The position numbers were made by a program, and so were the translations under genes. The notes under the pieces are model-generated. The model worked only from the letters and a program-made list of their open reading frames with translations, did no database searches and had not been told where the DNA came from. Positions 5,915-10,631 of a stretch of 10,631 nt of DNA are shown piece by piece. Position 1 is the first letter of the stretch. Each line of letters opens with the position of its first letter. Origin of the DNA: JAEZRQ01 sp049294415. Its GTDB lineage: Bacteria > Patescibacteriota > Patescibacteriia > Patescibacteriales > UBA12465. The DNA lies in assembly GCA_049294415.1 (NCBI GenBank), contig JBAQCS010000014.1, positions 1 to 10,631 of the forward strand, written 5' to 3'.

Positions 5915-6158
5915 GCGACTGAGATTTTTTTGACTTTTTTTGGCATTTTTCTTGAGTAATAACCAAAAATTGTGACACTTTTTTAAATTAGTAAGCGGTG
6001 AAAATGCAACCATAACAGATTTTTTGAGCTAAAGTTATAATAATATACTACAAAAATAATCTAATTTCCCTAAAAACAATTATTTGTTAATTAGATATCT
6101 TGAGTCTACTTTAGCAGTTATTTTTAAAAATGTAAAGCTAAAAATGGCCGATTTGCGG

Positions 6159-6187
6159 TTGACTAAATCAAAAATATAAAGTAATAT
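6159..6187 (+). promoter_or_regulatory. Sigma-70-type promoter of the infB-rbfA operon
   Basis: TTGACT (6159-6164) and TAATAT (6182-6187) are 17 bases apart. Predicted start is near 6194, giving a leader of about 39 nt without a Shine-Dalgarno. Confidence 0.8.
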
Positions 6188-6232
6188 TTAAGCAACAAAA
6201 GCCATAAATATAAGCATTTTAATACTACGCCC

Positions 6233-8212
6233 ATGAACATGACAGAGTTAGCTCGCGTTTTACGAGTGAGCCCACAAGAATTACGCGACCTTTTACCAAA
6301 AATCGGTTTCAATATTGGACAAAAAGCCATTAAAGTTGATAATAATACTGCTAAAAAGATTATTAAGAACTGGCCGGCTTTTAGACGTCAATTAGAACTC
6401 CAGAGAGCTGCCGAATTTGCTAAAAAGAGAGAACTCGATGCTTTGCCTAAAGAAAAGAAGGCTATTAGTATTCCAGCTATTATTACTGTTCGTGATTTTG
6501 CGGAAACTGCCGGATTACCTGTTAATAAGGTCTTGGCAGAACTTATGAAAAATGGCGTATTTGCTTCTCTTAACGAAAAAATTGATTTTGACACCGCGTG
6601 TGTGATCGGTGAAGATTTAAGTCTAGATATTTCTTTGCTAGCTAATGAAGATGTTAATGAGGATAAAGAAGATCATAAGTTATCAGAAATTTTAGGTAAA
6701 GAAACTAAAGGTGATTTAATTGACCGCCCACCAGTTATCGTTATCATGGGTCACGTTGATCACGGAAAAACTAAATTACTTGATTCCATTCGTCGCACTG
6801 ATGTAGTGGCTGGTGAAGCCGGTGGCATTACTCAGCATATTGGTGCTTATCAAATTGTTCGTAAGGATAAAGCTATTACTTTTATTGATACTCCTGGTCA
6901 CGAAGCTTTTACTGCTATGAGAAGCCGTGGTGCTAAAATCGCGGATATTGCTATTTTAGTGGTAGCGGCTGATGATGGCGTTAAACAGCAAACCGTGGAA
7001 GCTTATCGTATTATTGAAGCCGCTAAAATTCCTTTCATCGTGGCTATTAATAAAATTGATAAGCCTGATGCTAATATTGATAAAACTAAACAAGAACTAG
7101 CCTCTCAATTAAATATCACTCCCGAAGATTGGGGCGGTAAAACTATTTGTGTACCAATTTCTGCTAAGGATGGTATTGGTATTGAAGAATTATTAGATAT
7201 GGTTTTACTCGTGGCTGATACTGAGAGTGATGCTATGAAAGCTAATCCAGATACTGACGCGGCTGGAACAGTTGTTGAATCCAATATGGATAAAGCGGCT
7301 GGACCAGTAGCTACACTACTAGTTCAAAACGGAACACTGAGAGTTGGTGATCAATTATGTTTTAATGAAATTGTTTACGGTAAAGTTAAATCATTAAAAA
7401 ATTATCGTGGTGAAACTGTGACTGAAGCTGGACCATCTATGCCTGTTAAAATTTTAGGCTTAAAAATTTCTCCAGCAGTTGGTGATATTTTAGAAGTGGG
7501 TGATGGTCGCAAAGTAAAAAATAAAAAAATTAGAACTGCTTCTGACCAAACTGTTAAATCAGCTATGACTATGGCCTCTGGTGAAAGCGATGATAATATT
7601 CCAAAAGTAAATGTAGTTATTAAAGCCGACTTCTTGGGTTCAGCTGAAGCGATTGAAGAAGCTTTGATGAAATTAAATACCGAAAAAGTTAAAGTTAAAA
7701 TCTTAGCTAAGGGTCTTGGTAACATTACTGAAGGTGATATTAAGCGTGCTGAAGACGCTAGTGCTATGATTATGGGCTTTAATGTTCGTATCACTCCAGC
7801 TATTGAAAACTTAATTCGTGAAAAGAATGTGGATGTTAAAACCTATTCCGTTATTTACGATTTAATTAAATACGTTAAAGCAGAAATGCAAAAATTAATC
7901 AAAGCTGAAATTATCAGAGTTGATGAAGGACGCATTAAAGTGGCGGCTATTTTTAGAACCGAAACTGAAAGCCAAATTGTTGGTGGACGTGTGCTTGATG
8001 GTTACGTAGCTATGGATAGCCACATTGAAGTTAAACGTGATCAAGAAATTATCGCTGTTGGTAAATTAGCTAGACTACAGAGCGGTAAACAAGATGTAAA
8101 ACGTGTAGAATTTAATGAAGAATGCGGATTATTATTTGAAGGTAAACCACTTATTTTAGTTGGTGATATTTTACAAGCTTACCACGAAGATAAAGTCGTT
8201 GATAAAGTATAA
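6233..8212 (+). CDS. infB: Translation initiation factor IF-2
   Basis: GTPase that brings initiator fMet-tRNA to the 30S subunit and promotes subunit joining. It has 659 residues, shorter than E. coli IF2 (890) because the long charged N-terminal region is missing. Two IF2_N-type modules remain (about 1-50 and 80-130). G-domain motifs are G1 GHVDHGKT (173-180), switch I GGITQHIGAY (197-206) with Thr200, G3 DTPGHE (219-224), G4 NKID (273-276) and G5 SAKDG (310-314). Domains II to IV follow, with the fMet-tRNA-binding beta-barrel at the C-terminus (about 550-650). The residue after G1 is K where S is usual (GHVDHGKTK). An alternative ATG two codons downstream cannot be excluded. It is followed after three bases by rbfA. 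nusA, often upstream, is not here. Confidence 0.98.
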   Translation: MNMTELARVLRVSPQELRDLLPKIGFNIGQKAIKVDNNTAKKIIKNWPAFRRQLELQRAAEFAKKRELDALPKEKKAISIPAIITVRDFAETAGLPVNKVLAELMKNGVFASLNEKIDFDTACVIGEDLSLDISLLANEDVNEDKEDHKLSEILGKETKGDLIDRPPVIVIMGHVDHGKTKLLDSIRRTDVVAGEAGGITQHIGAYQIVRKDKAITFIDTPGHEAFTAMRSRGAKIADIAILVVAADDGVKQQTVEAYRIIEAAKIPFIVAINKIDKPDANIDKTKQELASQLNITPEDWGGKTICVPISAKDGIGIEELLDMVLLVADTESDAMKANPDTDAAGTVVESNMDKAAGPVATLLVQNGTLRVGDQLCFNEIVYGKVKSLKNYRGETVTEAGPSMPVKILGLKISPAVGDILEVGDGRKVKNKKIRTASDQTVKSAMTMASGESDDNIPKVNVVIKADFLGSAEAIEEALMKLNTEKVKVKILAKGLGNITEGDIKRAEDASAMIMGFNVRITPAIENLIREKNVDVKTYSVIYDLIKYVKAEMQKLIKAEIIRVDEGRIKVAAIFRTETESQIVGGRVLDGYVAMDSHIEVKRDQEIIAVGKLARLQSGKQDVKRVEFNEECGLLFEGKPLILVGDILQAYHEDKVVDKV

Positions 8213-8215
8213 ATT

Positions 8216-8581
8216 ATGTCTAAAGCTGACCAGGTCAATCAATTATTTCAAGAAGAATTAGCTAACGCTATTAACCGTGAGGTTGGTATTCCTAATGCGC
8301 TAATTACTGTTGTTTATGTTAGAACTTCCTCCGACTTAAAGTGGGCGACGGTTGGCATTTCTGTTTTACCAGATAAATTAGCTGGCACAGCACTGGCTAA
8401 ATTAAAAAAATCAGCTAGCTTGTTATCATCTATTTTAGCTAAGAAGACTAGATTTCGAAAGATACCTCGTTTCCGTTTTGAATTTGATCCGACTGAACGT
8501 AAAGCTGCTGTAATAGAAGATGTGATTAATCATTTAGATGAAGAAAATGATGAAGTGGAAGACTTTTTCACAGTCAATTAA
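8216..8581 (+). CDS. rbfA: Ribosome-binding factor A
   Basis: Small KH-fold protein that binds the 30S subunit and helps mature the 5' end of 16S rRNA, important in the cold. It has 121 residues, the normal length. Typical features are the N-terminal VNQLFQEELANAINREVG, the central strand and switch TVVYVRTSSDLKWATVGISVLP, a helix ending in ILAKKTRFRKIPRFRFEFDPT (about 73-93), and an acidic tail (DEENDEVEDF). It starts three bases after the infB stop, so it is translationally linked to it. No Shine-Dalgarno is present. Confidence 0.95.
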   Translation: MSKADQVNQLFQEELANAINREVGIPNALITVVYVRTSSDLKWATVGISVLPDKLAGTALAKLKKSASLLSSILAKKTRFRKIPRFRFEFDPTERKAAVIEDVINHLDEENDEVEDFFTVN

Positions 8582-8595
8582 AAAATGTTTATTCG

Positions 8596-8625
8596 TTGAC
8601 AAAAATATAGCTAATATGCTATATT
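8596..8625 (+). promoter_or_regulatory. Promoter for the two tandem paralogs
   Basis: A perfect TTGACA (8596-8601) is followed after 18 bases by TATATT (8620-8625). Predicted start is near 8632. The spacer and -10 box are built from the same inverted repeat that forms the terminator of the infB-rbfA operon. Confidence 0.65.
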
Positions 8626-8630
8626 TTTTT
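8601..8630 (+). terminator. Intrinsic terminator of infB-rbfA, fused to the next promoter
   Basis: AAAAATATAGC (8601-8611) and GCTATATTTTT (8618-8628) form a perfect 11-bp stem with loop TAATAT. The last seven bases of the T-run reach 8630. It is mostly A-T with a G-C cap of two pairs, so it may be leaky. It begins 20 bases after the rbfA stop. Confidence 0.75.
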
Positions 8631-8662
8631 GTTATTCTAGTTAATTAACAATTTAAAATTAT

Positions 8663-8668
8663 AGGAGA
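8663..8668 (+). promoter_or_regulatory. Shine-Dalgarno site of the 95-residue gene
   Basis: AGGAGA lies nine bases (from the end of GGAG) before the ATG at 8677. It is notable because the housekeeping genes in the window have no such site. It fixes the start codon. Confidence 0.8.
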
Positions 8669-8676
8669 TAATCATT

Positions 8677-8964
8677 ATGAGTGAAAATGTTATTAATGAC
8701 CAGAGCCCCGAGTGGGATCATTTTTATGAATTAATTCAAAGGGCTCCAGAACGAAGATTGGATGGGTTTCCTTTTGTAGTTAAATTTCCAAAACTTTACA
8801 TCGGCAGGCGGTATGAAATTATTTTAGTTTCAGGAGTAATCGAGGAAGCTAAAGTCGACGATTCTATGCAATACATGTCTGAGGGCATGCAGTGGAAACA
8901 AATCGGTGGTTGTAATATAACCAGTCATTGTGTGGCTGCCTGGAAAAAAATCATTAAAGAATAG
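8677..8964 (+). CDS. Small uncharacterised protein, stand-alone copy of a paralogous domain
   Basis: 95 residues, no signal peptide and no membrane segment, so cytosolic. No known family is recognised. It aligns along its length with residues 8-95 of the following protein. Shared positions include DQSxxW (8-13), FxxL (16-19), FPxxY (37-41), YEIxLxSG (46-53), VDDS (60-63), W73, GxN (78-80) and VxAWKxI (86-92). The pattern of short strands with conserved aromatic residues suggests a compact alpha/beta or beta domain. It is the first gene of a pair: the next gene's ribosome-binding site overlaps its stop. It has its own promoter and good Shine-Dalgarno. Function is unknown. Confidence 0.8.
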   Translation: MSENVINDQSPEWDHFYELIQRAPERRLDGFPFVVKFPKLYIGRRYEIILVSGVIEEAKVDDSMQYMSEGMQWKQIGGCNITSHCVAAWKKIIKE

Positions 8965-8969
8965 GAGGT
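8963..8969 (+). promoter_or_regulatory. Perfect Shine-Dalgarno overlapping a stop codon
   Basis: AGGAGGT begins in the TAG stop of the 95-residue gene and ends seven bases before the ATG at 8977. The overlap suggests coupled translation of the two paralogs. Confidence 0.85.
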
Positions 8970-8976
8970 AATTACC

Positions 8977-9849
8977 ATGATTAAAAGTATTAAAATTATT
9001 AAAGAAGATCAAAGTTCTGGTTGGCAAAACTTTTTTGATTTAGTCAAAGAACATCCTGGTATGCATTTTAACTTTCAGCCAGCTTCGGATGAGTTTCCAG
9101 AGTTCTACGGTGATCAGAAGTATGAAATTATGTTGTATTCTGGTAAAACTTGCATGGCCATAGTTGACGATTCTAATGAAGAAAAGTTAACTTGGCGTAA
9201 GTCTACTGGTTACAATGTAGTTGATGGTCAGGTTGTAGCCTGGAAAGTAATTAATGAATCCGAAGAAGAAAGAATAATTCCCAAAGATCCTTTTCTTTTT
9301 TTGGATGGCTTGCAACAACAGGCTGAAAAAACTCAACAACATGTAAAAGATTTAGCCGCTGAAGCTGAAATGGATGTCCGATTTTTTAAGATGTCCGGTG
9401 AAACTCTTTTGTTTCAGGAAATATTCCCTGATTTCATTAAAGGTTTTCGTTACCAGCCTGTAGTACCACAGCCGCATTATCTGATCTCTGGTTTAGAAAT
9501 TATAGCTAAGCCTTGGCACAATAACGCCTTTGATAAGGATATTCGTTGTAGTATTGGCGTTATGATTAAATTATTAATTTGGCATGACCGAGATGCTGAA
9601 AGCGTAACTTTCGATGATAACCCTCAGGAGTATTGGAATTTTCACGTAGGTTCTCTGGGGCTCAGTGAAGGTAAGTATAAAGGAGAAAGATTTGGTGTTA
9701 TCACCAATCTCTTGGAAGAAAAAAATGGTAGCTGGGATAGTAAAATCGCGATACCAGATTTTTTAGATTACTCTCGTTTAAGAGATGCTTTGAAACGAGG
9801 ATTTGAGACAATTGGTATACCCTTTCCCAAAATTGAGAAGATAGCATAA
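8977..9849 (+). CDS. Uncharacterised two-domain protein: shared N-terminal domain plus unique C-terminal domain
   Basis: 290 residues, apparently cytosolic. Residues about 8-95 are a diverged copy of the preceding 95-residue protein (DQSSGW, YEIMLYSG, VDDS, VVAWKVI). A helical linker rich in Q, K and E (about 108-132, GLQQQAEKTQQHVKDLAAEAE) leads to a C-terminal domain (about 135-290). That domain has alternating strands and aromatic residues: FRYQPVVPQPHYLISGLEII, CSIGVMIKLLIWHD and EYWNFHVGSLGLSEG. No catalytic motif or known family is recognised. A tandem pair made of a lone domain and the same domain fused to another often reflects two partners that share a fold or ligand, but that is inference. 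It starts 12 bases after the upstream gene and ends just before its own terminator. Confidence 0.8.
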   Translation: MIKSIKIIKEDQSSGWQNFFDLVKEHPGMHFNFQPASDEFPEFYGDQKYEIMLYSGKTCMAIVDDSNEEKLTWRKSTGYNVVDGQVVAWKVINESEEERIIPKDPFLFLDGLQQQAEKTQQHVKDLAAEAEMDVRFFKMSGETLLFQEIFPDFIKGFRYQPVVPQPHYLISGLEIIAKPWHNNAFDKDIRCSIGVMIKLLIWHDRDAESVTFDDNPQEYWNFHVGSLGLSEGKYKGERFGVITNLLEEKNGSWDSKIAIPDFLDYSRLRDALKRGFETIGIPFPKIEKIA

Positions 9850-9854
9850 GAAAT

Positions 9855-9884
9855 AAGCAGGACCACAATGGCCCTGCTTTTTTT
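9855..9884 (+). terminator. Intrinsic terminator of the paralog pair
   Basis: AAGCAGG (9855-9861) pairs with CCTGCTT (9873-9879). The stem continues past one A-C mismatch with CC/GG around the loop ACAAT, and a run of seven T (9878-9884) follows. It lies six bases after the stop codon. Confidence 0.9.
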
Positions 9885-9891
9885 ATATTTT

Positions 9892-9921
9892 TTGACTTTT
9901 AAGGCTGTTTAGAGTTATAAT
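9892..9921 (+). promoter_or_regulatory. Promoter of the intergenic RNA
   Basis: TTGACT (9892-9897) and a perfect TATAAT (9916-9921) are 18 bases apart. The predicted start, about 9928, coincides with the left arm of the long-range closing helix of the RNA (9929-9934). Confidence 0.75.
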
Positions 9922-9927
9922 TTAATT

Positions 9928-10211
9928 AGGAAGGAATAATACAATAGTGATTTCCGCCAAGTGGTTCAAGTGGTTTTTGCCTCCAAGGAAACAGGCCAAA
10001 TCTACTAGATAAAAAGTTTCGTACTTTATAACTAGACGAGGTTGTAGGATTGTCTAAAAAGATAGTTTCTAGAGAAGCTGACAATTCCTGAAAATTCTGT
10101 GGGTCTCAGTAATTGAGCCCATCGCCTAAACCTTCCCAAAAAAACTTCAGCCCCAACTAACTTGGATAGAAGTTAAATACTAAAGCCCTATTCTCTGGAA
10201 GGGCTTTTTTT
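9928..10211 (+). ncRNA. Candidate structured non-coding RNA of unknown class (~284 nt)
   Basis: The region lies between a promoter and an intrinsic terminator and contains no ATG on the plus strand. Both ends of its core pair: GGAAGG (9929-9934) with CCTTCC (10131-10136), then TAGTGAT (9945-9951) with ATCGCCTA (10121-10128, one bulge, one G-U). Four hairpins sit inside: GCCT/AGGC around 9979-9995; CTAG..AAAGT/ACTTT..CTAG (10005-10035); GGATTGTC/GACAATTCC (10047-10088) enclosing AGTTTCT/AGAAGCT; and TGGG-T-CTCA/TGAG-CCCA (10100-10121). A further nested hairpin, AACTTC/GAAGTT (10143-10174) with CCAA/TTGG inside, precedes the terminator. I checked by eye for signatures of RNase P RNA, tmRNA, SRP RNA, 6S, 5S, T-box and common riboswitches and saw none. 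It could be a trans-acting RNA or, with read-through, a long leader for the phosphoesterase gene. Confidence 0.6.
10182..10211 (+). terminator. Intrinsic terminator of the structured RNA
   Basis: AAAGCCC (10182-10188) pairs with GGGCTTT (10201-10207). TTC/GAA can extend the stem past a TA bulge to a TCTG loop. Seven T (10205-10211) follow. The G-C core and U-run make it a strong terminator. Confidence 0.9.
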
Positions 10212-10219
10212 ATATTCTC

Positions 10220-10248
10220 TAGACTTTTTTGATAATATAGCCTATTAT
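10220..10248 (+). promoter_or_regulatory. Promoter for the DHH phosphoesterase gene
   Basis: TAGACT (10220-10225) and TATTAT (10243-10248) are 17 bases apart. The -35 box is weak (four of six). Predicted start is near 10255, about 23 bases before the ATG. Confidence 0.55.
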
Positions 10249-10277
10249 TAAGAGTTAAATATAAGAGATTTCAGACC

Positions 10278-10631
10278 ATGGATTTTAGTCAACAATTTGT
10301 TAAAACTTATAATAGAATAAGATTAGCTAGTCATATTTTAGTTGTTTCTCACATTAATCCAGATGGAGACGCTTTGTCTTCAACTGGGGCTTTTTTAGAA
10401 TTATTAAATAATCTAGAAATTAAATCCTCAGCTTTTTGTTCTAGAAAAAAAGGTATTACTTTTAATTATTTACCGCATCAAGATAAAATAATTAGCGATA
10501 AAGAAGAATTACCACCTTTGTCTGATTTTGATTTAATTATTATTTTAGATTGTGGTTCCTTGTCACGCACCGACTTAGCTAAGGAAATTTTAGAACTAAA
10601 AAAACAAGATAAGCGCCCTGATATCATTGAA
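10278..10631 (+). CDS. DHH-family phosphoesterase, NrnA-like (partial, N-terminal part)
   Basis: The frame is open from ATG 10278 to the window edge (118 codons), so the C-terminal DHHA1 part is missing. The start MDFSQQFVKTYNRI is followed by ILVVSHINPDGDALSSTGAFLE (residues about 20-41), the family's first metal-binding motif (H25, D29, D31). LIIILDCGSLSRTDL (about 85-99) provides the next motif D with the R/T that follows. NrnA-like enzymes are cytosolic manganese-dependent enzymes that degrade short oligonucleotides (nanoRNA) and can dephosphorylate pAp; some relatives hydrolyse c-di-AMP or pApA. The order infB-rbfA-nrnA is common in bacteria and supports the call. Only a weak AAGAGA-type site precedes the ATG. 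Confidence 0.88.
   Translation, partial: MDFSQQFVKTYNRIRLASHILVVSHINPDGDALSSTGAFLELLNNLEIKSSAFCSRKKGITFNYLPHQDKIISDKEELPPLSDFDLIIILDCGSLSRTDLAKEILELKKQDKRPDIIE

Larger units (their letters stand above)
5832..6232. other. Divergent intergenic region between rny and infB
   Basis: This 401-base stretch contains no substantial gene. It holds the infB promoter (6159-6187), a possible weaker plus-strand promoter (ATAACA 6012-6017, 18 bases, TATAAT 6036-6041), and a GC-rich hairpin with a T-run that reads as a terminator toward rny (5893-5914). A 34-codon minus-strand reading frame (5909-6013) ends inside that hairpin. The rest is A/T-rich sequence with no clear function. Confidence 0.6.

Noticed and set aside
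5911..5920. AGTCGCGACT palindrome in the rny-infB intergenic region as a separate binding site
   Set aside because: It overlaps the terminator-like hairpin sharing the AGTC arm, so the symmetry is at least partly explained by that structure.
6012..6041. Second plus-strand promoter (ATAACA, 18 bases, TATAAT) upstream of infB
   Set aside because: The -35 is weak and it lies about 190 bases from the gene. The promoter at 6159-6187 is better placed. A/T-rich intergenic DNA gives such matches by chance.
7402..7794. 130-codon minus-strand open frame inside infB
   Set aside because: It overlaps conserved IF2 domains completely and has no independent signals.
9928..10211. Identification of the intergenic RNA as RNase P RNA, tmRNA, SRP RNA or 6S RNA
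   Set aside because: The GGAAAGUCC and ACAGAA motifs of RNase P, the tRNA-like T-arm of tmRNA, the GGAA-capped SRP domain and the single long rod of 6S RNA were not found. A covariance search could still overturn this.
1..10631. CRISPR array, insertion sequence ends, prophage genes
   Set aside because: No regularly spaced repeats, transposase, terminal inverted repeats or phage proteins were seen. The only repeats are terminators, promoter palindromes and the two junction repeats described.

Overview
The window is AT-rich and gene-dense, and it reads as a small-genome bacterium, most likely from the Candidate Phyla Radiation (Patescibacteria). This is inference from gene style: a very short adenylate kinase, a compact IF2, RNase Y, housekeeping genes without Shine-Dalgarno sites, and many short uncharacterised proteins. 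TGA serves as a stop (codon 1484-1482, minus strand), so the TGA=Gly code of Gracilibacteria/SR1 is unlikely.

Layout, left half. The last codons of a plus-strand gene end at 42 and meet a bidirectional terminator. On the minus strand comes adenylate kinase (97-669) with its own promoter. Next is a self-contained minus-strand transcription unit (promoter 2787-2815, terminator 811-841). It encodes two paralogous proteins with a single N-terminal membrane anchor, and a PQ-loop/SWEET-like membrane protein with a duplicated bundle. A minus-strand tRNA cluster follows (Lys-CTT, Met-CAT, Arg-TCG). Inside it sits a gene for an HTH protein with a LAGLIDADG-like domain. HU and RNase Y follow, also on the minus strand.

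Layout, right half. A 401-base divergent intergenic region separates rny from the plus-strand infB-rbfA operon. After rbfA, where nrnA and truB often follow in bacteria, the order is interrupted by a promoter/terminator overlap, two tandem paralogous genes of unknown function (95 and 290 aa) and a roughly 284-nt intergenic unit. That unit has its own promoter, an extensively foldable body and its own terminator, and matches no RNA class I recognise. The start of a DHH-family phosphoesterase gene (nrnA-like) runs off the right edge.

Functionally, most of the window is core information processing: initiation factor 2 and RbfA for translation and 30S maturation, tRNAs, RNase Y and an NrnA-like enzyme for RNA turnover, HU for the nucleoid, and Adk for nucleotide balance. 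The accessory material lies in three places: the membrane operon (847-2727), the HTH gene inside the tRNA cluster, and the cassette between rbfA and nrnA. The candidate structured RNA at about 9928-10211 is the most promising undescribed element.
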